A DNA stretch of 64,000 bases from Arthrobacter sp. 9V (GCF_902506065.1 NZ_LR732912.1:2354154-2418153); one strand, 5' to 3'; positions 52,138-61,347 are shown, counted from the first letter of the stretch. The notes: generated by a model not told the origin, from the sequence alone. A program made the numbers and translations.

Positions 52138-53369
52138 GGCACTGGCACCGTTGCGATTACTGGCTCCAGGCCTGCCACAAGTCCCGGGAGTTGGTCCCAC
52201 GCCACGGGTTGGCGAAGCTTGGCACGGAGAGAAACGAATTCCTGGCGCCGTTCGAAGGCCAGGACTCCGCTGACAAAATCACCTTCCCGGAAAAAGAACA
52301 TCGATCCGTCATCACTCCGGCTGGAAAGGACTGGTTGCCCCGCCGTCTGATAGCCGGCCCACTGCACCCGTTGACCATGTTGGTCCGACCAGAAAAAGGG
52401 AACACTGACGAATGGCGCCAGCGGCGCCTTCTCGATGAAACTCACAGCATTCAGCCCTGCCGCCCGGCCTTGCTCGGCCGCCGTCGTCCAGTGCTCGATC
52501 CGCATGGTGGCGTCGAAGCGGCCATTGGGCCATCTCACGGCGTCGCCCGCCGCGAACACCCCCTGGCAACTTTGGAGGTAGCGGTCTGTGAGGATACCGT
52601 TTTCGAGCTCAATACCGGAAGAGGCCAACCATGAAACGGCGGGCCGGACCCCGATCCCCACCACGATTACGTCTGCGGCGACTTCACGACCGTCACTGAG
52701 TGTCAGGAATCGCCGGCCATTTCGTTCCACTGTGCCGGTTGCACCCACGCCAAAAAAGGTGTTTACCCCATTGATGCGGTGCAGATCTTCGTAAACAGTG
52801 GAAACGGCTTCTCCGAAGCGGATTAACGGATGCTCCGAGAGGTCGATCAGTGACACTGCACGCCCCGCGCCAGTAAGCGTGGATGCGAATTCCCCGCCGA
52901 TGAAGCCCGCGCCGACAATGGCCACGGACCGCCCCGTATCCGCGAGGCTCCCACGCAGGGCCACTGAATCTTCGAAACGCCTCAACACGAAAACGTCGCT
53001 TTCGCCGCGGAAAACCGGTGGCATGATCGGTTCACAGCCCGTAGCGATCACGGCTGCGCGATAGAGGAGATCTCCCTGATCAGTGCTGATCACCCGGCGC
53101 CGTGGATCAAGGGCCGTGGCGCTTTGTCCCAACCGAAAATCCACACCCTGCTCCTGCAGAGCCCGCGCCGAAGGGTAGATCAGCGACTCGATATCGAGCT
53201 CACTGCTTAAGGGGATCTTGGAGAGCGGGGGCAGCTCATAAGGCAGGTGGTCTTCCGAACTGATGACCGTGACCTTCAATTCAGGCGCCCGGCGGCTGGC
53301 GGCTTCTGCTGCGCGGAGCGCCGCCGTCGAGCCCCCGATAATCGCTATGTCCGTGGTGTTGTGGAGCAT
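52134..53369 (-). CDS. FAD-dependent NAD(P)H:ferredoxin reductase (rhodocoxin/putidaredoxin-reductase type)
   Basis: 411 residues. N-terminal FAD motif IAIIGGSTAALRAAEAASRR, then YELPPLSKIPL typical of this class, a middle NAD motif VAIVGAGFIGGEFASTL, the second FAD site GVFAAGDAVRWPN, and a C-terminal dimer-like domain (VPFFWSDQHGQRVQWAGY). The first FAD motif is GGSTAAL rather than GxGxxG. It would pass electrons from NAD(P)H to the small ferredoxin at 61455 and on to the P450 at 61643. Those genes lie about 8 kb away but share the upstream element. Confidence 0.88.
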   Translation of the reverse strand: MLHNTTDIAIIGGSTAALRAAEAASRRAPELKVTVISSEDHLPYELPPLSKIPLSSELDIESLIYPSARALQEQGVDFRLGQSATALDPRRRVISTDQGDLLYRAAVIATGCEPIMPPVFRGESDVFVLRRFEDSVALRGSLADTGRSVAIVGAGFIGGEFASTLTGAGRAVSLIDLSEHPLIRFGEAVSTVYEDLHRINGVNTFFGVGATGTVERNGRRFLTLSDGREVAADVIVVGIGVRPAVSWLASSGIELENGILTDRYLQSCQGVFAAGDAVRWPNGRFDATMRIEHWTTAAEQGRAAGLNAVSFIEKAPLAPFVSVPFFWSDQHGQRVQWAGYQTAGQPVLSSRSDDGSMFFFREGDFVSGVLAFERRQEFVSLRAKLRQPVAWDQLPGLVAGLEPVIATVPVP

Positions 53370-53437
53370 GCCTGCACTTCCTGTCTCGTCTAAAAGTGAG
53401 CTGAATCACCGCTTTCCTCTACTGTGGGACTGGCGCT

Positions 53438-53490
53438 GATATTTCACAAATACCAAAATGTGACGCTTTGTATCTACGGAATATATGGCA
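53438..53490 (-). promoter_or_regulatory. LysR-type element B, upstream of the ferredoxin-reductase operon
   Basis: On the minus strand TTGGTATTTGTGAAATA lies at 53457-53441 in exact identity with site D, and an upstream ATATAT/GTAGAT block matches site D as well. The 10-mer ends 77 bases before the ATG at 53369. Confidence 0.68.
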
Positions 53491-53494
53491 TGTT

Positions 53495-54553
53495 CTATGC
53501 GAGGTCACTCCCGTTCAGCGCGGCCGTGACAAGCCCGCGGATTCCCTCTTCGGTCAACGGCCGCGGGTTTGCGTACTGGTTACGGGTTGCCAGGTCAACA
53601 ACCGTCTCGACGTCACTGTCGTCCAACCCGAGGCTGCGCAGTGAAGCCGGGGCGCCCAGTTCCACGCTCAGCCCCCGGATGTAGCGGGCCGGGTCCTGCG
53701 CTCCAGTGGCACGCTGCAGGGCCGCAATTGCCTCGGGGGCAAACGGGGCGTTGTAGTGCAGTGCGTATGGGAGCACTACCGTGTGTGTCTCAGCGTGGGG
53801 CAGGTTGAAGGTGCCCCCTAAAATGTGGCACAGCTTGTGGTGGAGGGACATTGTGGTGGCCCCCAACGTTGCTCCGCACAGCCAAGCACCGTAAAGGGCA
53901 TCCGAACGGGCCTCGGGATGGCCCGGGTTTCCCGCAATCAATGGCAGGGCACTGATCATGGCGCGCGTTCCCTCCTCCGCCATCTGCGAGATGATGGGCG
54001 AGGCATCGGGTGCGTACAGGGCTTCCACCGCATGCGCTATGGCGTTGAAACCACTTGTAACGGACATCCCCACTGGCAACGTCAACGTCAGATCGGGATC
54101 GTAGATGACGCTTGTTGGCAAAACTTTTGGGTCACGGCCGGTCTTCTTCCCACCGTCGGCGGTGAGTCCCCAAATGGGGGTCATTTCCGATCCGGCATAG
54201 GTTGTAGGCACGGCAATAATGGGTGCGCCGAACTCCAAGGCAATGGCTTTACCCAACCCGGTGGTGGACCCGCCCCCCACTGCAACGTATCCGTCAGCAT
54301 CAGCCGCTTTGGCTGCCGCACGGGCACGGTGTGCTGACTGGATAGGCACATGCATCTCCGCTTCGGCATGGACACCCGCACTCGCATCGCCCAGTTGCCG
54401 GGAGACGTCCCTGGCCAGCTCCTCCTGAAACGGGGTAGACAGAACCAACACCCGTTTAAGGCCCAGGGCTTCAACTTCTTCGGCGAGCTTCCTAATCGAC
54501 CCTGAGCCGAAAACCACCCGCATCGGCAGTGCTTGATAGCTGAAATCCTTCAT
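53495..54553 (-). CDS. Maleylacetate reductase (iron-containing alcohol dehydrogenase fold)
   Basis: 352 residues. The N-terminal Rossmann-like domain has VVFGSGSIRKLAEEVEALGLKRVLVLSTP and YVAVGGGSTTGLGKAIAL; the helical domain carries metal-site histidines in NAIAHAVEALYAPDASP, SLHHKLCHILGGTFNLPHAETH. TTYAGSEMTPIWGLT is typical of maleylacetate reductases. It reduces maleylacetate to beta-ketoadipate with NADH, directly following hydroxyquinol cleavage. ATGA overlap with the dioxygenase gene. Last gene of the seven-gene operon. Confidence 0.92.
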   Translation of the reverse strand: MKDFSYQALPMRVVFGSGSIRKLAEEVEALGLKRVLVLSTPFQEELARDVSRQLGDASAGVHAEAEMHVPIQSAHRARAAAKAADADGYVAVGGGSTTGLGKAIALEFGAPIIAVPTTYAGSEMTPIWGLTADGGKKTGRDPKVLPTSVIYDPDLTLTLPVGMSVTSGFNAIAHAVEALYAPDASPIISQMAEEGTRAMISALPLIAGNPGHPEARSDALYGAWLCGATLGATTMSLHHKLCHILGGTFNLPHAETHTVVLPYALHYNAPFAPEAIAALQRATGAQDPARYIRGLSVELGAPASLRSLGLDDSDVETVVDLATRNQYANPRPLTEEGIRGLVTAALNGSDLA

Positions 54554-55464
54554 GAGGACACCTCTTCGTGGACATGGTCACTGTGATTGGGGGTGCGGAA
54601 TTCGGGGTGCAGTCGAATGTCAACGACGCCCTCAACGAAGGGGGAACCCACACCGAATGCTGAGGCGGCCAGAGGGTCTTCGTTGGTGGTGAAGGGCGTT
54701 ATGAGGCTTTCCTTAACCGCGAAGACAGCGTCGGAGTCAATGTATTCACTACCGCCTATGAAGATGTGGGTTGTCAGTTCCTTGAAACCCGGCGCAGAGA
54801 CAATGAAATGGATGTGCGCGGGCCGGTAAGGGTGCCTGCCCGTGGCATCAAGCAGGTTTCCCACCGGTCCGTCGGTGGGAATCGGGTAGTAACTGGGAAC
54901 AACACTTCGGAAAAAGAAGGCGCCGTCGTCGTCGGTGCTGAAGAGACCCCTGCCATTGCCAACGGTCTGAATGCCAGGCTGCTGAACGTCGTAGAAGCCT
55001 TTGGTATTGGCTTGCCACACGTCAATCCGCGCATTTGGAAGCGGACTGCCATCAACTGAAAGGACCCTCCCCCTGACCACGCACACCTCGCCGTCGCTCT
55101 CCGGTGAGATGTTCTCGCCAACGTTCCGGGCCGGGGACTCCACCATATGGAAGGGCCCCAGCACAGTGGAATCCGTTGCATCCGGAGTCTCGGCGTCATT
55201 GATGGTCTCCACCAACATGGAAACTCCCAGGACGTCGGAGAGCAAAATGAACTCCTGCCGGACGTCGTTGCACTTTTTACCGGTTGATGTGAGGAAGTTG
55301 ATGGCCGCCTCCCACTCCGGGATGCTGGGGCTTATCTCACGGACAAAGTTGTGGAGGTGACGCGTCAAACTTTCCAGAATGACCTTAAGCCGTTCGTCCG
55401 AGGTGTTCTTGAAGCTGTCTATGACAGCCTCGGTCAGCGATTCCGGGCCGAGATCCGTGGTCAT
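54550..55464 (-). CDS. Hydroxyquinol 1,2-dioxygenase (intradiol)
   Basis: 304 residues. The N-terminal helical linker domain (EAVIDSFKNTSDERLKVILESLTRHLHNFVREI) and FILLSDVLGVSMLVETIN precede the beta-sandwich. Iron ligands expected for the family are visible: a Tyr in KGFYDVQQ, a Tyr in PSYYPIPTDGP, and two His in PYRPAHIHFIV. Hydroxyquinol enzymes share the LGPFHMVESP and GPVGNLL segments seen here. The product, maleylacetate, is used by the adjacent reductase. Confidence 0.92.
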   Translation of the reverse strand: MTTDLGPESLTEAVIDSFKNTSDERLKVILESLTRHLHNFVREISPSIPEWEAAINFLTSTGKKCNDVRQEFILLSDVLGVSMLVETINDAETPDATDSTVLGPFHMVESPARNVGENISPESDGEVCVVRGRVLSVDGSPLPNARIDVWQANTKGFYDVQQPGIQTVGNGRGLFSTDDDGAFFFRSVVPSYYPIPTDGPVGNLLDATGRHPYRPAHIHFIVSAPGFKELTTHIFIGGSEYIDSDAVFAVKESLITPFTTNEDPLAASAFGVGSPFVEGVVDIRLHPEFRTPNHSDHVHEEVSS

Positions 55465-56177
55465 GGCTGACTTCCTTTCGATGTCTGCCCGGAATGGTCT
55501 CGAAGAAACGCCCTGAGCGCAGCCGCTGCCGCCCGGGGTTGCTCCAAGGGAAGAAAATGACCGCTCTTTTCGATCAGGACAAAGCGGGCATCCGGGAGTC
55601 CCTTGGCCAAATCTTCGCCCAGTTCCGGGGGTGTGATGGTGTCCTCCGCCGCTCCAACAACCAAAGTGGGGCAGTTGAGTCCCGCCAGGTCGTCCTGGCG
55701 GTCGTTGCGGTCCAAGACCGCAAGCTGCTGGTCGACGAAAACCCGTTCACCAAGATCCCGGGTCATGGTTTCCACAACCTTCAGGACCGCAGGGATTCCC
55801 CGGGATACGGCGGGGGCCGTGCGGCTGATGGCTTCCTGGAACCCTCCGGACTCCACAATGGACACAAGGTTCCGGGAGTTCTGCCGGCGGTCCTCGGGGG
55901 CGGCGATCGCGGAGGTGTTGAACAAAGCCAAGGCCTTGACGCGCCCCGTGTTCCTGAGCGCTATCTCCAGCGCGACGTAGCCTCCCATGGAGATCCCTAC
56001 CAGCACAAACTCCCCGGGAGCCAAGGACAGGACGTGATCCGCCATGGCTTGGATGGTTTGCCCTTCGCCGCGAACCACCGTGCAGTCGAATTCCCCGTTG
56101 AGTTCATCGATGACCGGCTGCCATAGCCGGGAGTCGGCGCCCAAGGCGGGCAACATGATCAGTGGAACAGTCTTCAT
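55461..56177 (-). CDS. Alpha/beta-hydrolase
   Basis: 238 residues from the ATG at 56177, which has AAGGAAGG upstream; an ATG at 56213 in an ATGA overlap with the SDR stop would add 12 residues and is also possible. Nucleophile elbow GISMGGYVAL (Ser), acid in VVGAAEDTITPP, and final His in KSGHFLPLEQP. The class includes 3-oxoadipate enol-lactonases, esterases and C-C hydrolases. Its place in the hydroxyquinol operon suggests cleavage of an ester, lactone or ring-fission product, but no lactone step is needed after hydroxyquinol cleavage. Confidence 0.85.
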   Translation of the reverse strand: MKTVPLIMLPALGADSRLWQPVIDELNGEFDCTVVRGEGQTIQAMADHVLSLAPGEFVLVGISMGGYVALEIALRNTGRVKALALFNTSAIAAPEDRRQNSRNLVSIVESGGFQEAISRTAPAVSRGIPAVLKVVETMTRDLGERVFVDQQLAVLDRNDRQDDLAGLNCPTLVVGAAEDTITPPELGEDLAKGLPDARFVLIEKSGHFLPLEQPRAAAAALRAFLRDHSGQTSKGSQP

Positions 56178-56209
56178 TTCAGGTCCTTCCTTGGTAATGG
56201 CGGCGGAGG

Positions 56210-57007
56210 TCATGACGCTGCCCCGTCGACGTGGAGCACGGTGCCGGAGGTAAAGGCGGCGGCGTCCGATACGAGGTAGGCCACAGCCGCGGCGATTTCG
56301 TGGCCGGTTCCGGGCCTGCCAACGGGAATTGCTGCAGAGGTGGCGGCCCTTTCCTGTGGCTCCATGGACTCGAACGAATCCCTGACCCGGCCGTTGGTGG
56401 GAAGGATCAACCCGGGGGCAACGGCATTGACGGTGATGCCGGTGCCGCCAAGGTCCTTGCCCAGCTGCTTTGTGAGGCTGACAATTCCACCCTTCGACGC
56501 CGCATAAGCCAAGCGGGCACCCACGGTTCCGGATGGGCCGGCAAGCCCGTCGGCTACCAGCGATGAGAAGTTCACGATGCGCCCGTAGCCGCGTTTCAGC
56601 ATGACCGGAACCGCGTGCCGGGCGCACAGGAAGGTGCTGGTGAGGTTGCTCTCGATGACGGAGCGCCATACATCGCCGCTGAGTTCGGATAGTTCACGGA
56701 CCACCGCCGTGCCGCTTCCCCCGGCAGCACAGACCACTGCATCAATGCGGCCGAATTCGGCCTCAATACGGGCGAACACCTCCGCAACCACGGCCTCGTC
56801 GGCAAGATTTCCGGTCAAAGTCAGCACCTTGGCTTGCGGGGCTCCGTGGTTCAATCGCGTAGCGGCTTCCTGAAGCGCTGGCTCGGACACATCAAGCAGC
56901 GCCAGATCGAAACCGTCGTCTGCCAGACGGTCTGCGATGTCATTTCCGAGTCCGCCACCTGCGCCAGTGATGACAGCAACCGGGCGATCATTCATAGGGT
57001 GACTCAC
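56210..57007 (-). CDS. Short-chain dehydrogenase/reductase
   Basis: 265 residues, GTG at 57007 in a GTGA overlap with the lyase stop and AGAGGG upstream; an ATG at 56995 is the alternative. Classical SDR: cofactor motif VITGAGGGLGNDIADRL, NNAG-type VVCAAGGSG, catalytic Ser in NFSSLVADGL, YAASKGG (Tyr and Lys), and C-terminal AAVAYLVSDAAAFTSGTVLHVDGAAS. It resembles 3-oxoacyl-ACP/3-hydroxyacyl reductases, so an alcohol/ketone interconversion on a side chain or CoA thioester is plausible. Confidence 0.9.
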   Translation of the reverse strand: MSHPMNDRPVAVITGAGGGLGNDIADRLADDGFDLALLDVSEPALQEAATRLNHGAPQAKVLTLTGNLADEAVVAEVFARIEAEFGRIDAVVCAAGGSGTAVVRELSELSGDVWRSVIESNLTSTFLCARHAVPVMLKRGYGRIVNFSSLVADGLAGPSGTVGARLAYAASKGGIVSLTKQLGKDLGGTGITVNAVAPGLILPTNGRVRDSFESMEPQERAATSAAIPVGRPGTGHEIAAAVAYLVSDAAAFTSGTVLHVDGAAS

Positions 57008-57843
57008 GCTGAGCCCTCTTCTTCCTTGGTAGCCAGCGCGTGGGCGCCGGACGTGAAACGGTCCAGTATGGCGTGTGCGCGGCGGAGCACAGGAGCGTCC
57101 ACCATGGACCCGTCAACAGTGGCCACACCTCCCCCGCTGTTGATGGATCCGACAACGCGCCGTGCCCACGCGACGTCATCGTCTCCGGGGTGGAAAATGT
57201 GGTGGACCACGGCAACCTGCCGGGGATGGATGAGGAGCTTTCCGGTCATCCCCAGCTCCATGGCAGCGCGCAAGTCCCGCGCCAGACCGGCGTCGTCGTC
57301 GTACTTTGTTGTGACGCCGTCCAGCGGTCCTGGCAGGCCGCTTGCACGGGAGGCCAGCACCAGGGTTGACCGTGCCATCAGCATGGCGCGCTGGTTGGGG
57401 TGGGCCTCAACGTCCGCCGCAAAGTCAAGCTCTCCGAAGGCCAGGCGGGCCACACCGCGGGCACCGGCCAGCGACGTTGCTGCCAGGACTCCCGCAGCGG
57501 ACTCCACCAGTGCAATGACGGGGCTACCCAGCGTTTCATGGACACTGGTAATCTGCGCGGGGCGCTCCGCTTTGGGCACCATGACCCCCAGGAGACCGGC
57601 GAGCCCCTTCAGCGGAGTAACGTCCTGCCCTGACCTGATCCGCACCACGGCCTGGCCAGTGGCCCCCAACCACGTAGTGACCTCTTGCAAGGCCACGCCC
57701 TGGTTCACGCCGTTCACCGCGTCTTCGAGATCCAGTACCACGACATCAGCGCCTGATTGCTCGGCTTTCCCGAAACGCTCAGGCCGGTCACCAGGGACAA
57801 AGAGAAAAGAACGGGCATCCTGAAGTTTCTTCCAATGACTCAT
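57004..57843 (-). CDS. HpcH/HpaI-family CitE-like lyase
   Basis: 279 residues from the ATG at 57843 (ATGA overlap with the CoA-transferase stop). Class features are RSFLFVPGDRPERFGKAEQSGADVVVLDLEDAV, VRIRSG, LMVPKAE-like GVMVPKAERPAQ, the Glu in ALVESAAGVLAA, FGELDFAADV and GKLLIHPRQVAVV. CitE-like enzymes cleave or form malyl-, citramalyl- or related acyl-CoA bonds with a Mg-bound enolate of acetyl-CoA or pyruvate. Next to a CaiB CoA-transferase this suggests activation of a hydroxy-dicarboxylic acid followed by C-C cleavage. Confidence 0.88.
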   Translation of the reverse strand: MSHWKKLQDARSFLFVPGDRPERFGKAEQSGADVVVLDLEDAVNGVNQGVALQEVTTWLGATGQAVVRIRSGQDVTPLKGLAGLLGVMVPKAERPAQITSVHETLGSPVIALVESAAGVLAATSLAGARGVARLAFGELDFAADVEAHPNQRAMLMARSTLVLASRASGLPGPLDGVTTKYDDDAGLARDLRAAMELGMTGKLLIHPRQVAVVHHIFHPGDDDVAWARRVVGSINSGGGVATVDGSMVDAPVLRRAHAILDRFTSGAHALATKEEEGSA

Positions 57844-58988
57844 GATGTTTCCAGCACTCCGAACTCTGCCAGTACGCGCTCCGTGTGTTCGCCGACTTCC
57901 GGCACGGCGCCCATCACAGGCTCCTGCCCCACGAAGGTGGCAGGAGGAATGAGTGCCTTCAAGGGTCCAACCGGTGAATCGTAGTTGCGCCACCGGTTGC
58001 GTGCCTTCAGCTGGGGATGGTCCGCGAAGCCGCGCATATCCCGCAACAACGCGTTGGCGATGCCGGCTTGTTCCAACAGGTCCAGCACGTCCTCAGCCGA
58101 GTATCCGGTGAGGGCCTCCTCAATGGCCGAGGTGAGGTCGGAACTGTGCAAAACGCGCAGGGAATTACGCGCGAAGCGCTCGTCCAGTGCAAGCTCGGCG
58201 CGCCCCAGCACACGTTCGCAGAACGTTGCCCACTCCCGTTCGTTCTGAATCCCCAGGAAGACCTGCCGGGAATCACCGCAGGTGAAGGGGCCGTAAGGAG
58301 CGATTGCAGCATGGGAAGAGCCGGTCCGCTGAGGCGGCGCATCACCGTACACCGCGTAGTTCATGGGATAACCCATCCATTCACCGAGCGCCTCAAGCAT
58401 GGACAATTCGATGGTTGCCCCCTCGCCGGTCTGCCCTCGCTGGAGCAGCGCAGTAAGAATTCCTGAATAGGCGTACATTCCCGAGGCAATGTCCGCAATG
58501 GAAATCCCTACTTTGGACGGTGTCTGGTCGGTGCCCGTTATGGACACCAGTCCCGCCTCGCACTGCACCAACAGGTCGTACGCTTTCTTGGATGAATAGG
58601 GGCCGTCCGCGCCGTAGCCTGAAATGGACACATGTATCAGCTCGGGCCGCTCCGCCCGCAGGGCCTCCGCGCCCAGTCCCAAGCGCTCCGCAGCGCCAGG
58701 GGCAAGATTCTGGATGAAGATGTCAGCGTTCCGGACCAACTCGTGTACCGCACGATTTCCCTCGGTGCTCTTAAGATCCAGGGCCACTGACTCCTTGGAC
58801 CGGTTCAACCACACAAAGTGACTCGCCATGCCTTTGACGGTTTCGTCATATCCACGGGCAAAGTCACCCGCTCCGGGCCGTTCAATCTTGATGACCCTTG
58901 CACCAAGGTCGGCGAGCTGACGGGTGGCAAACGGTGCTGCCACTGCCTGCTCAAGAGAGACGACAGTAACGCCGCTCAGAGGAAGCAT
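57840..58988 (-). CDS. CaiB/BaiF family III CoA-transferase
   Basis: 382 residues from the ATG at 58988 (AGGAG eight bases upstream); the longer frame to 59147 is rejected. Family III features: LSGVTVVSLEQAVAAPFATRQLADLGARVIKIERPGAGDFARGYD at the N terminus, NRSKESVALDLKS, the catalytic Asp in SKKAYDLLVQCEAGL, and GEWMGYPMNYA. Such enzymes move CoA between carboxylic acids. It lies directly before the CitE-like lyase with a 4-base overlap, the pairing known from itaconate/citramalate-type routes. Confidence 0.9.
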   Translation of the reverse strand: MLPLSGVTVVSLEQAVAAPFATRQLADLGARVIKIERPGAGDFARGYDETVKGMASHFVWLNRSKESVALDLKSTEGNRAVHELVRNADIFIQNLAPGAAERLGLGAEALRAERPELIHVSISGYGADGPYSSKKAYDLLVQCEAGLVSITGTDQTPSKVGISIADIASGMYAYSGILTALLQRGQTGEGATIELSMLEALGEWMGYPMNYAVYGDAPPQRTGSSHAAIAPYGPFTCGDSRQVFLGIQNEREWATFCERVLGRAELALDERFARNSLRVLHSSDLTSAIEEALTGYSAEDVLDLLEQAGIANALLRDMRGFADHPQLKARNRWRNYDSPVGPLKALIPPATFVGQEPVMGAVPEVGEHTERVLAEFGVLETS

Positions 58989-59046
58989 GATAAAACTCCT
59001 AAAAGTAATGGTGCCGGCTTGCAGACGGAGGCAGATGCGTTTTACG

Positions 59047-60249
59047 TCAATGAACAAGCGACGGCGTTTCAAGCGTTTTGGTGAAGAACAGAACCTCTGC
59101 TGCCAAGTCGGGATCGTTGCCCATCCGCCGGAACAATTCCAAGTCACCGTCCCTCTGAACCGGGTCAGAGGAGTGGAAGATCAGCCGCTTGTTCGCGGTG
59201 GCTCGGGGACTGGCCTTATCAATAAAAGCGGAGCGGCGTAGTTCCGAGTAGGCATCCAGGACGGATTCTCCTGCTCGTCCTGCAATGACTGCTCCCAGTG
59301 CTTCGTTCAGAACATAAGAGTCAAACAGGCCCATGGTCAGGCCGAAACCGCCTGTCGGGTTGGTTGCATGGGCAGCATCACCGGCAAGGAGAACGCGGCC
59401 AACCCGGTAGGTTGGAGCACTGCGCTGGTGCATCCGGTAAGGCGCAATGGCATCCAACGTGATGCCTGCAGCCACCTCAGGGCCAAAAATCTGCTCCAAA
59501 AACCGCGGCAACCGCTCCACGACTCCCTCTTCCGGGAGCACTGCGTCCTCCATATAGGTGTACCGCCAGAGCCCATGCGGGCCCGAATTGTCGATCTTGA
59601 CGATGATTGCCCCCAAGACGTCGTCCACATAGAACGTCGTTTGGGCCCACCCTTTCCGGTCATCGGGAAACCGGATATTGGCCGCGACAAAGCGCTCTGG
59701 CCACGTAAAGCCTTCAAAAGGAAGATTCAGTGCGTTGCGCACCGCGGATCCGGCTCCGTCAGCACCGATCAGCCATGGCGCCCGCAGCCGGACAGGATTT
59801 CCATCGTGTTCAGCTGCGACTCTGACCGCAGATTCGTCCTGGGAAATCCCAGTGATCTTATGTCCCCACAAGACACGTGCATTGGGAAGTTGTTCAAGGT
59901 GGCGGAGAATGATCCTGGCCAGCGCGCCTTGCCCAAGGTGGAGGTTATGCGGGTGCTTTACACGCCCCTCCAGGGCCTTCAAACCGTAGTGGATCGTCTC
60001 GCCCGTGTCCCGGACGTGATGGGCATAGTCCTGTTTCAGGAATCCCGCCTGGGTGGCGTCATCATAAAGCCCAAGCCGTTCCAAGCCATCCAGGGTGGAC
60101 CAGTGGTAGAGAATCGCCCGCGGGGCGTCGTTCGGCTCGGAAGAGCGTTCGACGACGGTAACGTCCAGCCCCTGCTGCGCCAGGCCCAGTGCATTGAGCA
60201 GACCAGTAGGACCGGCCCCGGCCACAATGACCTGTTGCTCGTATTCCAT
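59047..60249 (-). CDS. FAD-dependent aromatic hydroxylase (PheA/MhpA-type)
   Basis: 400 residues from the ATG at 60249 (GGAGG upstream); a frame to 60324 has no start signal. FAD motif VIVAGAGPTGLLNALGLAQQGLDVTVVER, DG motif WLIGADGAGSAVRNAL, GD motif VLLAGDAAHATNPTGGFGLTMGLFDSYVL. These place it in class A flavoprotein hydroxylases acting on phenols, resorcinols or hydroxyphenylpropionates. It is shorter than full PheA-type enzymes, lacking their C-terminal thioredoxin-like domain. It starts the operon that ends with hydroxyquinol cleavage and probably makes the hydroxyquinol. Confidence 0.85.
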   Translation of the reverse strand: MEYEQQVIVAGAGPTGLLNALGLAQQGLDVTVVERSSEPNDAPRAILYHWSTLDGLERLGLYDDATQAGFLKQDYAHHVRDTGETIHYGLKALEGRVKHPHNLHLGQGALARIILRHLEQLPNARVLWGHKITGISQDESAVRVAAEHDGNPVRLRAPWLIGADGAGSAVRNALNLPFEGFTWPERFVAANIRFPDDRKGWAQTTFYVDDVLGAIIVKIDNSGPHGLWRYTYMEDAVLPEEGVVERLPRFLEQIFGPEVAAGITLDAIAPYRMHQRSAPTYRVGRVLLAGDAAHATNPTGGFGLTMGLFDSYVLNEALGAVIAGRAGESVLDAYSELRRSAFIDKASPRATANKRLIFHSSDPVQRDGDLELFRRMGNDPDLAAEVLFFTKTLETPSLVH

Positions 60250-60321
60250 GTTGCCTCCGTTGTAAACCCTGTGACGTGACGTCAGCGTCACCTCCTTCAC
60301 TAACCGTGATCCACCGGGCGT

Positions 60322-60361
60322 CATACTTCAAATACCAATTTGTAGGGGTTTCCATATACTG
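60322..60361 (-). promoter_or_regulatory. LysR-type element C between the hydroxylase operon and the LysR gene
   Basis: Minus-strand TTGGTATTTG is at 60338-60329, part of the palindrome CAAAT-ACCA-ATTTG (60329-60342), with GTATATGGAAACCCC upstream, resembling GTAGATGGATACCCC of site D. It is 79 bases from the hydroxylase ATG and 24 bases from the LysR ATG, so it probably serves both directions. Confidence 0.7.
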
Positions 60362-60366
60362 AATGG

Positions 60367-61266
60367 ATGGATCTTCGAAACGTTCGGTACTTCATTGCCG
60401 TGGCCGAGAACGGCTCCATTACTGAGGCATCCAATGCCTTGCGCATATCCCAGCCGCCGTTGAGCATGGCCATGGCCAAACTCGAGAAGGAGCTGGGAGT
60501 GACCCTGTTTGACAGGAAGCCCCGGGGGATCGAACTGACGGCTGCGGGCGAGTACCTGCACCACGCCGGCCGCCGGCTCCTGGCTGAAGAGCGCAGGATC
60601 TCGGACACTCTCAAGTCCATGGGTCAGGGGCTTGCGGGCGAACTGCACCTTGGGTGCGAACCGATGTGCCTATGGCGGATCGGCAGTACCAAAATTTCCC
60701 AGTTCCTCTCGATATATCGCAATGTGACCCTCGATCTCACAGACGCCAATCCCAGGGTGCAACTGGACCGGCTCGCTGATGGCACACTCGACCTGGCCAT
60801 CATGCCGATCGTGGCCGAGGAGCCGCTGCAGGCCGTCAACGGGGTGCATTTTGATGTCACAGTGGTGGACGAGCTGCCCCTGACGCTGATCGCCCCCAAG
60901 GCCTGGGGCTTGGATGAATCCGAACCCTTGGATGTGGCGTCACAGAAAGATTCCACGTGGATCCTTCCGGCGCGGATTCCCGGCGTGCGCATTCTCTGGC
61001 GCATTTGGGCCGATAAATTTGCACCATCCGGAGCGGCCCCCACCGAGGTAATTCAAGTGCCTACCGTCATGACCGCCGCGCAACTGGTGGGGGCCGGCGT
61101 CGGGGTTTCGTTGTCCAGCCTGGAAATGGCCCGCCTGCATCCCGACGTAGCCCGGGTTCCTGTGGTGGGCGGATGGCCTAACGTCCCGATCGCCATCGTG
61201 CGGCGCAAGGAAGGAATCGTCACGCCAATCGCGGAGCGATTTGTCGAGCTGTTTCAGGGTGACTGA
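60367..61266 (+). CDS. LysR-family regulator of the hydroxyquinol/P450 regulon
   Basis: 299 residues. The winged helix is at 1-60 (VRYFIAVAENGSITEASNALRISQPPLSMAMAKLEKELGV), and the effector domain follows (GELHLGCEPMCLWRIGSTKI, LDLAIMPIVAEEPLQAV, GAGVGVSLSSLEMARL). It is transcribed divergently from the hydroxylase operon and immediately precedes the ferredoxin-P450 unit. The four shared elements centred on it suggest it controls all four units and itself. No ribosome site stands out before the ATG. Confidence 0.92.
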   Translation: MDLRNVRYFIAVAENGSITEASNALRISQPPLSMAMAKLEKELGVTLFDRKPRGIELTAAGEYLHHAGRRLLAEERRISDTLKSMGQGLAGELHLGCEPMCLWRIGSTKISQFLSIYRNVTLDLTDANPRVQLDRLADGTLDLAIMPIVAEEPLQAVNGVHFDVTVVDELPLTLIAPKAWGLDESEPLDVASQKDSTWILPARIPGVRILWRIWADKFAPSGAAPTEVIQVPTVMTAAQLVGAGVGVSLSSLEMARLHPDVARVPVVGGWPNVPIAIVRRKEGIVTPIAERFVELFQGD

Positions 61267-61298
61267 GCAGTCAGGGCAGCTCGACCAACGACAAGCGG

Positions 61299-61347
61299 TA
61301 TATATCCTGTAGATGGATACCCCGCAATATTGGTATTTGTGAAATAC
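61299..61347 (+). promoter_or_regulatory. LysR-type element D, upstream of the ferredoxin-P450 operon
   Basis: Plus-strand TTGGTATTTG at 61330-61339 lies within TTGGTATTTGTGAAATA, with TATATATCC and GTAGATGGATACCCC upstream. It is 115 bases from the ferredoxin ATG, a longer gap than at the other sites. Confidence 0.68.
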
